Assembly: GCA_038216465.1 (NCBI GenBank)
Contig: JBBQQC010000003.1
Span: 1 to 64,000, forward strand
Length of the DNA: 64,000 bases
DNA from: JACCZX01 sp038216465
GTDB lineage: Bacteria; Pseudomonadota; Gammaproteobacteria; Burkholderiales; Burkholderiaceae_F
Direction of reading: 5' to 3'
The notes below the pieces were generated by a model that saw nothing but the letters and a program-made list of their open reading frames with translations, made no database searches and was not told the origin of the DNA. The translations under genes were made by a program, and so were the position numbers. Positions 42,119 to 50,980 of this stretch are shown here, in pieces. The first letter of the stretch is position 1; each line of letters opens with the position of its first letter.

Positions 42119-43294
42119 TTGAATTTCCAGAATTTCGAAACCGTACAAGCGCCGCTGCGCAAGGCGCAACCGCTGCCTCCGCCGGTGGCGTTGCGCTTTA
42201 GCCATACCGAGTTATTCGGTGAAAAAGTGAAGTGGCTGCCGCCGTACCGGCTGGCGCCGTCATTCGCCAGTGCCGACGGGCAGAGCATTATCTACCGTCG
42301 TCGCTCCCAAGTTGTCCTGGTCGGCGAGAGTGGTGAGACCCATGCCGCCCAGGCCACGTCGTTCGCGCTCGGCGCGGGCGACGCGCGCGTGCGCATCGAC
42401 GCCCATGGCTATGCGCGCATCGTGCGCCCAACGCGCTCGAGTCAGGCAATCGATCCTGTATCCAACGTCGTCGATGGTGCGGCCGACATGGAGCGCGACG
42501 CCGCGCTGACCGTGTGCGCGCATCTGAACGAGCACGTCGAATCGCTCGCTTTCCCGCATCGCTGGACTCCGTCGCCCGATCATGTGCTGATGCCGGTCGC
42601 GGCACGCGCGTTTACCGAGGAACAGCCGAGGCCGCCGAAGGCTTCGCGGTCGAGCGATCCACGCGTCAAAGCCGCTGCGGATCCACAGGAGTTCAACGAT
42701 TACCTCGACGCCCGCGCCGCCTGGCTCGCTCGTCGCCTGGCGTGGGATGCCGCACAGCGCTCAATCCATCAATTGAAAGAGCAGGCCGAGAGCGGCAACC
42801 TCGACGCGATGCAGGAGTATTTGATGAAGTGTCTGCATGACGTGCTGTGGCCGCTGCCGACCATCATCAGCTACGAGTTCAACGGCCAGCATGAGGCCAA
42901 GCTGGAATTCGTCGTGCCAGGGCTCGATACCATCCCCGACCGCGAAGCCGCGATGGCGAGTGGGAACCGGGTCGAGATCCGTCGTATGTCAGACCTGTCG
43001 CACACCAAGCTGCATAACCAGCACGCGGTTGGACTGGTAGTGCGGCTGCTGGGTGAGTTGTTCGCGTCGCTGCCGACGATTGAGACCGTCACCGTCTCTG
43101 CTCTGCAGATCCCCGCCAACAACAAGCCACAGCGCTACATCGCCTCCGCGTGTGCGGAGCGTCAGCAGTGGTCGTCGCTGCACTCGGACGGCGCGGTCAC
43201 TGGCGATCACGCGATCCGTTGTCTAAACCAGCTGAGGGCGCGTTGCAATCTGACCGCCCTCGGCGCGTTCATCGCGGTCGAGCCTTTCGTCTGA
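42119..43294 (+). CDS. Hypothetical protein
   Basis: 391 residues, no family recognised. It starts with TTG 42119 in this reading and is divergent from atuA. No signal peptide or membrane helix. The N-terminal half (to about 165) is strand-rich, with WLPPYRLAPSFASADGQSII and VLVGESGETHAAQATSF. The middle is helical (LDARAAWLARRLAWDAAQRS). The C-terminal 120 residues have an alternating pattern (YEFNGQHEAKLEFVVPGLDT; VEIRRMSDLSHTKLHNQHA; TIETVTVSALQIP) resembling a compact nucleic-acid-related alpha/beta domain, but without any motif I can name. Confidence 0.62.
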   Translation: MNFQNFETVQAPLRKAQPLPPPVALRFSHTELFGEKVKWLPPYRLAPSFASADGQSIIYRRRSQVVLVGESGETHAAQATSFALGAGDARVRIDAHGYARIVRPTRSSQAIDPVSNVVDGAADMERDAALTVCAHLNEHVESLAFPHRWTPSPDHVLMPVAARAFTEEQPRPPKASRSSDPRVKAAADPQEFNDYLDARAAWLARRLAWDAAQRSIHQLKEQAESGNLDAMQEYLMKCLHDVLWPLPTIISYEFNGQHEAKLEFVVPGLDTIPDREAAMASGNRVEIRRMSDLSHTKLHNQHAVGLVVRLLGELFASLPTIETVTVSALQIPANNKPQRYIASACAERQQWSSLHSDGAVTGDHAIRCLNQLRARCNLTALGAFIAVEPFV

Positions 43295-43677
43295 TTCTGG
43301 AGCGGGTTGCCATCGGCTGACGCGCAGTTGCGCCGAATTCGGCAGAATCGTTGGTGTTGACGAAAAAGTAGGCGAGCGAGCGAAAGCGCGTAGAAAGCCG
43401 GGGCGTTGATCGCTACGGCCGCAACCCGCGCCCTTGTTTGCTGGGTGGCCGCGCGCAAATGCGCCGGCAAGCCGTTTACATGGCCGCCACCGCCAAACAT
43501 GACCCCGCTCGAGTAGGCAGCGCGGGCGACTGCCATCGTGCGGCGTATGACCGGCAGTTCGTGCCTGGCTGCAGGCTGTAGCGCGTATCCGCAACCCGTA
43601 GTAGACAAGCGCTTGCTGCCGGACGGAAGATTCGGCGATAACCAATCCAATCCGCTGAGATGACGAGGAGATCTGCA
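43295..43677. other. No convincing gene
   Basis: This 383-base stretch lies between the hypothetical gene and the sulfite-oxidase-like gene. Open frames exist on the minus strand, but reading all three frames shows fragments like YFFVNTNDSAEFGAT that shift frame and fit no family. A GAGGAGAT ribosome binding site for the next gene sits at about 43663-43670. No repeat or RNA gene is seen. Confidence 0.5.
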
Positions 43678-44844
43678 ATGGACGAGCAAGACATTTCCCG
43701 TCGACAGCTGTTGCTGCAGGGAAGCGCGACACTTACCGGGCTGGCGCTGCTTCACGCTCCCTGGTTCGTCCACGCGTTCCCAAGCCGACCGGGAGAGGAA
43801 GTCGTGCCGTGGCTGGATCAGCCCGGTACCAATCCGAGTGGTGGCGTGGTCGAGAACCTGCAGCCGTGGGAAAACCTCGCTTCATCTTTCCTGACACCCA
43901 ATGACAAGTTCTTTCGCGTATCGCACTACGACAAGCCAGTCATCGACGAAAAGAAATGGAATCTCGAAATCACCGGCCTGGTGAAGAAGCCGACTACCAT
44001 GACGCTCCCGGCCCTCAAGACCCGACCGAAGCAGGAGGTCGTTTACACGATCGAGTGCGGCGGCAATCATGGATTCCCGTGGTTCACCAGCGGAATCGGC
44101 ACCGCTAAATGGACCGGCACGCCGCTCGCACCGCTGCTGAAACAAGCCGGTGTGATGGACCGCGGAAGCGAGGTCGTATTCTGGGGCGCCGATTCGGGCA
44201 CAGAGGTCGTTCGCGAGATGAAAATGCCGCAGCACTTCGCGCGCAGCATGTCGCTGGCCGATGCGATGAGCCCGAGCAACCTGCTGTGCTACCAGATGAA
44301 CGGGACAGCACTTCCGCAACCACACGGCGCTCCGGTGCGGCTGATCGCACCCGGCTGGTACGGCATCGCCAATGTCAAATGGCTTAACCGCATCGAGATA
44401 CGGGACACCCGCTTTATGGGCCGCTTCATGGCACGCGACTACGTCACGATCCGCGAAGAGCAGCGCAATGGAGAGACCGAGTCAGTCGAAACTTCAGTCG
44501 GCCGTACGCTGCTTAAATCCGCGCCGGCGAAAGTCACGCGCAAGGACGGCCAGTACCGCATCGTCGGTGCGGCGTGGGGCGCCCCGGTTGCGCGCGTCGA
44601 GGTGCAGGTCGACGGCGGACCTTGGAGAGCGGCCACGATTGACCGCGGCGAGCACAGCAAATTCGCGTGGACCTTCTGGTCGCTGGACTGGCCGAACGCA
44701 GCGCCGGGCGAACACACGATCACGTCGCGCGCGGTCGATACTCAGAACAACGTGCAGCCGGCGATGGATGACGCCCGTATCGCCAAGAAGAAAACCTATT
44801 GGGAGAGTAATGGGCAGGTTGCGCGCAAGATTCGCATTGCGTAA
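43678..44844 (+). CDS. Sulfite oxidase-family molybdopterin enzyme (exported)
   Basis: 388 residues from ATG 43678, behind a GAGGAG site. A twin-arginine signal (SRRQLLLQGSATLTG) indicates folded export to the periplasm. The molybdenum-cofactor domain contains YTIECGGNHGFPWF, with C127 as the probable Mo ligand, and GAPVRLIAPGWYGIANVKW. The C-terminal Mo-co dimerisation domain has RIVGAAWGAPVARVEVQVDG. The family oxidises sulfite or related sulfur compounds (SorA/SoxC-like). No cytochrome partner is adjacent, so the electron acceptor is unknown. The TctCBA transporter follows 72 bases later. Confidence 0.9.
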   Translation: MDEQDISRRQLLLQGSATLTGLALLHAPWFVHAFPSRPGEEVVPWLDQPGTNPSGGVVENLQPWENLASSFLTPNDKFFRVSHYDKPVIDEKKWNLEITGLVKKPTTMTLPALKTRPKQEVVYTIECGGNHGFPWFTSGIGTAKWTGTPLAPLLKQAGVMDRGSEVVFWGADSGTEVVREMKMPQHFARSMSLADAMSPSNLLCYQMNGTALPQPHGAPVRLIAPGWYGIANVKWLNRIEIRDTRFMGRFMARDYVTIREEQRNGETESVETSVGRTLLKSAPAKVTRKDGQYRIVGAAWGAPVARVEVQVDGGPWRAATIDRGEHSKFAWTFWSLDWPNAAPGEHTITSRAVDTQNNVQPAMDDARIAKKKTYWESNGQVARKIRIA

Positions 44845-44916
44845 AACTCTCGTACGCCTTGATCTAAATTCCGCTTTCAATCAAAAATAAAACGACACCC
44901 ACGTTCAGGAGACAAC

Positions 44917-45909
44917 ATGTTCGTCCACAACCGCCGTTCAGTTCTCGCAGGCATCGCGATCGCAATCGCGGGCCTGACCGCCTTCACGATCGCACCCCCC
45001 ATCCTTGCGCAGACCTATCCGACGCGCCCGATTACCTTGATCGTGCCGTGGGGCGCCGGCGGCGGAACCGACGCCACCGCTCGCATCATCGGCAGCCTTC
45101 TAGAGAAGGAACTGGGGCAGCCGGTGAATGTTGTCAACCGCACCGGCGGCAACGGCGTCGTCGGCCATGCGGCGATCGCGTCGGCGGCACCCGACGGCTA
45201 CACCATCGGACTGGCAACGGTCGAGATCGGCATGTTGCATTGGCAAGGACTGACCGAGCTGAACGGTGCCTCGTACACGCCGCTTGCGCTCGTCAACGCG
45301 GACCCGGCCGGCATTCAGGTGCGCGCCGACGCGCCGTACAAAACCGTCAGTGATTTACTCGCGGCTATCAAGGCCAATCCCGGCAAGCTGAAGGCGTCGG
45401 GCACCGGACAGGGTGGTATCTGGCACCTCGCGCTTGCCGGATTGCTGCGTGATCAGAAGATCGACCCGGCCAGTGTTCCGTGGGTGCCGAGCAATGGCGC
45501 CGCCCCGGGGCTGCAGGACATGGTGGCCGGCGGCGTCGACATTGCGCCGGTATCGCTGCCCGAAGCACGTGCGCTGATCGATGCGGGCAAGGTCAAGAGT
45601 CTGGGCCTGATGAACGACAAGCCTTCTGCGCTTTATCCCGCAGTGCCGACGCTAAAGTCTTCGATCGGCAGTGACTGGACGATGGCGGCATGGCGGGGCA
45701 TGGTGGCGCCCAAAGGCATCCCCGCCGACGTTCGCGACAAGCTTGCAGCCGCGCTGCAGAAGATCGCCGGCAGCAAGGACTACAACGACTTCATGAGCAG
45801 CCGCGGCTTCGGCGTGATTTATGCCAGTCCTGATGATTTTGCAAAGTTCATGGCGAAGTCGGATAGCGAACTCGGCACCACGATGAAAGCAGTCGGCATC
45901 GCAAAGTAA
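44917..45909 (+). CDS. tctC: Tripartite tricarboxylate transporter receptor (TctC/Bug)
   Basis: 330 residues with signal peptide (AGIAIAIAGLTAFTIAPP) and the Bug signature QTYPTRPITLIVPWGAGGGT and GQPVNVVNRTGGNGVVGHA. It binds a small carboxylate in the periplasm and passes it to the TctA/TctB permease encoded right behind. Ribosome binding site AGGAG precedes the ATG by a good distance. Unlike most Bug receptors this one has its own permease genes. Confidence 0.95.
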   Translation: MFVHNRRSVLAGIAIAIAGLTAFTIAPPILAQTYPTRPITLIVPWGAGGGTDATARIIGSLLEKELGQPVNVVNRTGGNGVVGHAAIASAAPDGYTIGLATVEIGMLHWQGLTELNGASYTPLALVNADPAGIQVRADAPYKTVSDLLAAIKANPGKLKASGTGQGGIWHLALAGLLRDQKIDPASVPWVPSNGAAPGLQDMVAGGVDIAPVSLPEARALIDAGKVKSLGLMNDKPSALYPAVPTLKSSIGSDWTMAAWRGMVAPKGIPADVRDKLAAALQKIAGSKDYNDFMSSRGFGVIYASPDDFAKFMAKSDSELGTTMKAVGIAK

Positions 45910-45928
45910 GTCCAGACCAGCGCGCTCC

Positions 45929-46402
45929 GTGAAGTTCAGCGACGCTGTCTTCGGGTTGCTGTTGCTTGCACTGGGCGCGGTCGTCATTGCGGTCGTGTCG
46001 TCGTATCCGGCGATCGCCGCACAGCGGATCGGCCCGGCGCTGTTTCCCGGTCTGATCGCGAGCGGGCTTGTGGTCGCCGGCTTGGTCTTGATGATGCGCG
46101 GCTGGCGCGTGCGGTCGAGCGTGCCCTGGGTTCGATTCGAATCGTGGGTGCGCTCGCCGTCGCGTGTTGCTGGCGGTCTCGGTGTCATCGCTTCCGTCGT
46201 TTTCTACATCGTGGCGGTCAATCGTCTAGGCTTCCTGCTGACCTCGCTGATCATTCTGTCGGTTCTGTTTCGCTTGTTCGGGGTTGCGCTTGGCCGCTCG
46301 GTCGTTATCGCAGCGCTTGCAACGTTCTTGATCCACTTCGCGTTCTACAAGCTGCTGCGCGTGCCGCTGCCGTGGGGCGTGCTGACCAACTACGCCTGGT
46401 AG
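45929..46402 (+). CDS. tctB: Tripartite tricarboxylate transporter small permease (TctB)
   Basis: 157 residues from a GTG start. Four hydrophobic segments, for example GLLLLALGAVVIAVVSSYPA and GFLLTSLIILSVLFRLFGVA, and a terminal PLPWGVLTNYAW that is typical of TctB proteins. It is the small membrane subunit of the TTT system. It begins 19 bases after tctC and ends 5 bases before tctA, so all three are one transcript. Confidence 0.92.
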   Translation: MKFSDAVFGLLLLALGAVVIAVVSSYPAIAAQRIGPALFPGLIASGLVVAGLVLMMRGWRVRSSVPWVRFESWVRSPSRVAGGLGVIASVVFYIVAVNRLGFLLTSLIILSVLFRLFGVALGRSVVIAALATFLIHFAFYKLLRVPLPWGVLTNYAW

Positions 46403-46407
46403 CGGCG

Positions 46408-47916
46408 ATGTGGCCCAACCTTGCGCAGGCTTTCTCAACTGTGTTCGAGCCGTACACAATCCTCGTGATGTTGCTTGCGGCGTTGTACGGACTGTTCGTC
46501 GGCGCCGTGCCGGGTCTGACCGCGACGATGGCCACCGCGCTGCTGGTGCCGGTGACGTTCTTCATGGCGCCGATTCCTGCGATCGCGGCGATCGTCACCG
46601 CGACGGCGATGGCGATTTTCTCCGGCGATATACCGGGTTGCCTGTTGCGCATTCCCGGCACGCCTGCGTCCGCTGCTTACACCGACGAGGCCTTCGCAAT
46701 GACGAAGAAAGGCCAGGCGGAGCTCGCACTCGGTGCGGGCCTGGTGTTCTCGGCGATCGGTGGGCTGTTCGGCACTGCGGTGCTGATCGTTGCGGCGCCC
46801 GCGCTGGCAGACATCGCGCTGCATTTCAGCTCGTTCGAATATTTCTGGCTCGTGCTGCTGGGCCTGACTTGCGCGGTGTTCATCACATCCGATCGCCCGC
46901 TGAAGGGACTGATCACGCTGTTCCTCGGTTTGCTGGTCGCGTGTGTAGGCCTGGGCAATCCCGCCGCGCATCCCCGGTTTACTTTTGGCAACACCGAAAT
47001 GATGGGCGGCATCGGCATGATCCCGATGATGATCGGCATGTTCGCGGTCTCGGAGATTCTTCGGTTCGCAGTCGACACCAGCCCGCCCGCGGAGTTCATT
47101 GTGGAGAAGGTCGGCAATGTGTTCAGCGGCCAGTGGGCCTTGGCCAAGAAATATTGGCGCCAGATCCTGCGCGGCAGCTCGCTGGGCACGCTGGTGGGGG
47201 CGCTGCCCGGTGCGGGCGCTGACATCGCTGCCTGGATGTCGTACGCGGTCAGCAAGAAATTTTCGCGGGAGCCACACAAATTCGGCACCGGCCACGTCGA
47301 AGGCATCGTTGAGTCGGGTGCCGCCAACAACAGCGCGCTCGCGGGCGCATGGATCCCGGCGCTGGTGTTCGGCATCCCGGGCGATTCGATCACCGCCATC
47401 GTGATCGGCGTGCTTTATATGAAGAACATGAATCCGGGCCCAACGCTGTTCACCACCAATCCGCAGAACATCTACGCCGTGTTCCTGTTGTTCATCGTGG
47501 CCAACATCATCATGGTTCCGCTCGGCATCCTGTGCATCAAGGCCGCTAAGCAAATTCTCAAAGTGCCACGCCGCGTTCTGATGCCGTTGATCTTGGTTTT
47601 TTGTGTCGTCGGCACGTTCGCGATCAACAATTCGTTGTTCGACGTCGGCGTGATGCTGACTGCAGGTCTGATCGCCTATCTGCTGGAGGAAAACGGATTC
47701 CCGATCGCCCCGGCCATTCTCGGCGTGGTGCTGGGGGGCATGCTCGAAGAGAACTTTGTCACGTCGATGATCAAGGCAGACGGCAACCTGCTGCAGTTCG
47801 TTGCCCGACCGATCGCAGCGAGCCTAGCCGCTGTCACCGTTCTCGTGTGGTTTACGCCGATTGTGATGCGCAGGCTGCGCGCATCGCAATCGGACACCAC
47901 GGGCGAAGTTCTTTAG
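46408..47916 (+). CDS. tctA: Tripartite tricarboxylate transporter large permease (TctA)
   Basis: 502 residues, about 12 membrane helices. TctA motifs: LFVGAVPGLTATMATALL, FSGDIPGCLLRIPGTPASAA and GALPGAGADIAAWMSYAVSK, then GFPIAPAILGVVLGGMLEEN near the end. It forms the carboxylate/proton channel with TctB. The gene ends 4 bases into a convergent secreted-protein gene. A decayed fragment of a second tctA lies at 52286-52467 and is very similar to its last third. Confidence 0.95.
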   Translation: MWPNLAQAFSTVFEPYTILVMLLAALYGLFVGAVPGLTATMATALLVPVTFFMAPIPAIAAIVTATAMAIFSGDIPGCLLRIPGTPASAAYTDEAFAMTKKGQAELALGAGLVFSAIGGLFGTAVLIVAAPALADIALHFSSFEYFWLVLLGLTCAVFITSDRPLKGLITLFLGLLVACVGLGNPAAHPRFTFGNTEMMGGIGMIPMMIGMFAVSEILRFAVDTSPPAEFIVEKVGNVFSGQWALAKKYWRQILRGSSLGTLVGALPGAGADIAAWMSYAVSKKFSREPHKFGTGHVEGIVESGAANNSALAGAWIPALVFGIPGDSITAIVIGVLYMKNMNPGPTLFTTNPQNIYAVFLLFIVANIIMVPLGILCIKAAKQILKVPRRVLMPLILVFCVVGTFAINNSLFDVGVMLTAGLIAYLLEENGFPIAPAILGVVLGGMLEENFVTSMIKADGNLLQFVARPIAASLAAVTVLVWFTPIVMRRLRASQSDTTGEVL

Positions 47917-48422
47917 TCGGTTGACACCAGATCGCCATCCAGCGTCCAGTGCCGCTCCTTCGGGTTGTAGTTCACGGTGCCCACGCCACGCAGGCCCTTG
48001 AACTTACCCGTTCCGCCCGTGGTTTCCCAGAAGCCGTTTGCCACAAAGCGCGGCTTGCCGTCCGGGCCAGGCAAGGGAACTGCGCGGAACTGGTATTTGA
48101 GGTACGCGATGTCACCATCGGCCGCCGTGAAGACCAGATAGCCGTTTGCGTTCGCGCCTGTACTCGGATTAACGTCATGGACTCCCCACTCCAGCATCGT
48201 CGCCCCGGCGAGCGGACCGGTTCCAGTCGCCTTGCCTTCTCTCTGTGCCGCCAGCATGTACCGCTTGCTGCCATCGGCGAGCTCCAGCTTGGATTCCGCC
48301 TTCGGAGTGATGACTGCCTCGATCTTCATCGGTGCCGCCAGCGCCGCTCCGCTCGCGAACGCGTACAGGGCCGCTGCCGCGACGAACTGACGATATAACG
48401 GTGCTTGGTTTTCAGCTTTCAT
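47913..48422 (-). CDS. Secreted protein of unknown function
   Basis: 169 residues with a signal peptide (FVAAAALYAFASGAALAAP). The mature part is strand-rich, containing GPLAGATMLEWGVHDVNPST and WETTGGTGKFKGLRGVGTVN, a pattern seen in small beta-barrel proteins (allene oxide cyclase-like or DUF3224-like). It probably acts in the periplasm. It converges on tctA with a 4-base overlap. The family was not recognised with certainty. Confidence 0.7.
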   Translation of the reverse strand: MKAENQAPLYRQFVAAAALYAFASGAALAAPMKIEAVITPKAESKLELADGSKRYMLAAQREGKATGTGPLAGATMLEWGVHDVNPSTGANANGYLVFTAADGDIAYLKYQFRAVPLPGPDGKPRFVANGFWETTGGTGKFKGLRGVGTVNYNPKERHWTLDGDLVSTD

Positions 48423-48673
48423 TGTTGCTCCTTCCTGTAGCGGTGCAATCGTGGATGCACCTGAGCGCGTAAGGTAGGGCTCGGCGATGCTTACGCGGTA
48501 AGTCCGCCGACGGACGAGTGAGATTGCGGCATGGCCGCACTTAAATCGGGGACGGGCGAGAGTTCGCGCGCCGGGTGCTCAGGCGCAATGCTCAGGTGTG
48601 CGGCGGACGGATGTCCGGGTCGATCGCAGTTCGGGGCAACGACGAGGCTGCTCCGGACAAGGGCTTACACCGG

Positions 48674-49090
48674 CTACACAGATGTACCGGTGCTCGGCTT
48701 CCAGTCTTTGCCCTTCAACTCGATAATGTAGGTGCGGGTGCCGGAGCCGCCGATATTTTCCACCGAGTGCGTTTCCGCCAGCGAAAAAGACACGTGACCC
48801 GGAGCGATCTCTCGGACAACTGTCCTTCCTTCCGCGTTCGTGACCTTGACCTTGGCGCCCGTCAGTGAGACCCCGACGCGGTCCGGGTGGTAATGCATCC
48901 CCTGCCCGCACACCCCAAGCCCCGGTCCGCTCTTGTACTCCAGAACACGCACGCTCTCGTTCTCGAGCACAACTCGGAATGATCGCGGGTCGGACGTCAC
49001 GGCATCCTGCGCGAGCGACTCGCGCGTAACGCCAAGGGCGACCAGCATGGCCAGGACGTCACGGCGTGTCTTGCGGTTCTCCGATTTCAC
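48674..49090 (-). CDS. Exported cupin-like protein
   Basis: 138 residues from GTG 49090, with GGAGGT seven bases upstream. A signal peptide region is present (RRDVLAMLVALGVTRESLAQ), perhaps Tat-like. The mature part is a single cupin barrel: VVLENESVRVLEYKSGPGLG, GMHYHPDRVGVSLTGAKVKV (a metal-binding-like HYH) and PGHVSFSLAETHSVENIG. It lies 26 bases downstream of the response regulator and could be part of the same operon, as an output or signal-modulating protein. The ligand is unknown. Confidence 0.75.
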   Translation of the reverse strand: MKSENRKTRRDVLAMLVALGVTRESLAQDAVTSDPRSFRVVLENESVRVLEYKSGPGLGVCGQGMHYHPDRVGVSLTGAKVKVTNAEGRTVVREIAPGHVSFSLAETHSVENIGGSGTRTYIIELKGKDWKPSTGTSV

Positions 49091-49116
49091 AGACGCACCT
49101 CCCGTCAGCAGCGGCG

Positions 49117-49893
49117 TCACATCTGCTGGAACAGATGATTGTAGGCCTCGCTAACCGGCAACTTTTCGGGCCGCCGCTTCAAGCGCAACGAAAGGTTGCC
49201 GCGATCATCGCGGATCACGCTGTCGATCGCGTGAACGTTGACGACCGTCGAGCGATGCACCTGCCAGAACATGGTCGGATCGAGCTCGCTGGTCAGAATC
49301 TTGATCGTCTTTTTGATCAGCGCTTCGGTGTCCGCCGTGACCACCAGCGTGTACTTCTGGTCGGACTTGAAGTACAGGATTTCCTCCACCGTGATCAGAC
49401 GGACGGCCGCACCTCGCGAGGCGTTGATCCACTGCAGGTAGCGCGGAGCCTCGGGCGTGCGGTCAACCAGGTCCCGGAGCACGCGGCGCAGATCGACCGG
49501 TGGCTGCTGCAGGCGCGTCTTCAGGCGTTGGATTGTCGTAGCAAGGCGGGCGGCCGTCGGAGGCTTCAGCACGTAGTCCATTGCGCCGGCATCGAAAGCT
49601 TCGAGCGCATGCTCGTCGTAAGACGTGATGAACGCCACGTGGCAGCGACCACCGATCTGGTGCGCCACCTCGATGCCGCTTAGCAGTGGCATGTGGATGT
49701 CGAGAAACGCCACATCCGGGTGGTGGGTTTCAATCGCATTCAGCGCGGCCACTCCGTCGCCAACTCGCGCCACGATCTCGAGTTCTGGCCACAAGGCCTG
49801 CAGCAGGTCAGCGAGCTCGTCGGCGAGCAGCGGCTCGTCCTCGGCGAGGACCGCGGTGGGACCAGACTTTGCGGCCGGGTCATGCAAGCTCAT
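49117..49893 (-). CDS. LytTR-family response regulator
   Basis: 258 residues. A receiver domain starts TAVLAEDEPLLADELADLLQ, with the phosphoacceptor Asp in VAFLDIHMPLLSGIEVA and the conserved Lys in YVLKPPTAAR. A LytTR DNA-binding domain follows from about residue 150 (ILYFKSDQKYTLVVTADTEA, MFWQVHRSTVVNVHAIDSVI). It should bind direct repeats upstream of target genes once phosphorylated by the partner kinase. Its start overlaps the upstream kinase-like gene by 14 bases. Confidence 0.94.
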   Translation of the reverse strand: MSLHDPAAKSGPTAVLAEDEPLLADELADLLQALWPELEIVARVGDGVAALNAIETHHPDVAFLDIHMPLLSGIEVAHQIGGRCHVAFITSYDEHALEAFDAGAMDYVLKPPTAARLATTIQRLKTRLQQPPVDLRRVLRDLVDRTPEAPRYLQWINASRGAAVRLITVEEILYFKSDQKYTLVVTADTEALIKKTIKILTSELDPTMFWQVHRSTVVNVHAIDSVIRDDRGNLSLRLKRRPEKLPVSEAYNHLFQQM

Positions 49894-50971
49894 AGGGTAG
49901 CGTCACGATGACATTGATTGCACCGGTTGTGCTTTCGACCGCCAGCTTTCCCGATGTCCCGTAAAGCTCCATCAGCAGGGACTTAACGCGTGCGACAGAG
50001 CCGTCCGATGGAGCCGCAGCAAGCGTCAGGACCAACCGGCAGCCGTCGCTCGAGCGCGTCGCTGTCAGCTGGCAAGGGCCCGCGTTGCTGCTAACGGTGG
50101 TATCCAGCAGCGGCAGCAGCACGCCGGGCGGAAAGCGCGCGTGCATCGCGTCGGGGGCAACGTCCATCGTCATGCCGAGTCCGATTGCACCGGCCAGCGC
50201 GTGCAACCCCACAAAGGCGCGTGCCAGCTCGACCTCGCGAACCAGGCTCGACGATACGGTTCGAAGCCGCGGAAGCGCCGCGCGCAGAAAGATGATCAGT
50301 TCGTCGAGGAATTGCTCTGCCCGCGCTGCATCGCATTCGTACAAGCGACGCACGGTGTCGAGCATCTCGAACAGTAGTTGCGGATCAATGCGTGCTTGCA
50401 CTTCCTGCAGGCGCGCCTGAACAATGCGACGCCGTGCGTGGCGTTGCGCCGCCTGGGCAGCGGCGAGGCGGGCTGTTGCGTGTTCATGCCCGCGGCTGCG
50501 CCGCAGGTGCGCAAAGTAAAGCAGCGCCATGATCAGCGAAGATGTGAACGCGTACAGGTGCGCCGTTCGAGCGCTGTAGACGAGGCCTTGCTCGATCAGA
50601 ATCGTCACGCGCGGTGTCGTCAAGATGTTGGGAATGGCGGCTGCCAAGCACGCGGCCAGCAGCCACATCCCGTTGCGGATAGTTCGTCCGCGGCGTCGAG
50701 TCAGGCGCTCGCAGCCATAGCCCGTGATCAGCAGCAGGCACCACAGCGAAGTGCCGTACAGCATCCACCACAGGCCGAGGCTGATAATGTCGACGACCGT
50801 CGGTGCGCGCATGACGCTTAGCGCACCTGTAAAGAATGTGACCGGCGCAGCGAACGCGAGCAGGCCCGCCATCGCAACGGCACCGCGATGAGTGCGCAGC
50901 CGGTGCGGGAAGCCGCCGGTCTTCTTTGCCAGTTGCCGTTCGAGTGGCATCGGCGGCGCGGCGGTCTGCAT
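49880..50971 (-). CDS. LytS-type sensor protein lacking the phosphoacceptor His (pseudokinase)
   Basis: 363 residues. Four membrane helices, for example GAVAMAGLLAFAAPVTFFTG and IISLGLWWMLYGTSLWCLLL, precede a His-kinase-like domain. The usual IEPHFLFNML motif reads IDPQLLFEMLDTV, with Gln at position 198 instead of the phosphoacceptor His. The N-box with its VENAIKHGL pattern is replaced by LLDTTVSSNAG and the DxGxG nucleotide loop is absent. It therefore cannot autophosphorylate by the normal route. It shares the RRLY segment and overall layout with the intact kinase upstream, which suggests duplication and decay into a regulatory partner. Starts 9 bases after that gene. Confidence 0.85.
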   Translation of the reverse strand: MQTAAPPMPLERQLAKKTGGFPHRLRTHRGAVAMAGLLAFAAPVTFFTGALSVMRAPTVVDIISLGLWWMLYGTSLWCLLLITGYGCERLTRRRGRTIRNGMWLLAACLAAAIPNILTTPRVTILIEQGLVYSARTAHLYAFTSSLIMALLYFAHLRRSRGHEHATARLAAAQAAQRHARRRIVQARLQEVQARIDPQLLFEMLDTVRRLYECDAARAEQFLDELIIFLRAALPRLRTVSSSLVREVELARAFVGLHALAGAIGLGMTMDVAPDAMHARFPPGVLLPLLDTTVSSNAGPCQLTATRSSDGCRLVLTLAAAPSDGSVARVKSLLMELYGTSGKLAVESTTGAINVIVTLPYELA

Positions 50972-50980
50972 GGTGATCGT

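Noticed and set aside
46435..47553. Long open frame (372 codons) on the minus strand of tctA
   Set aside because: His/Arg/Asp-rich translation with no family pattern; it is the mirror of a GC-rich gene with strong TctA motifs.
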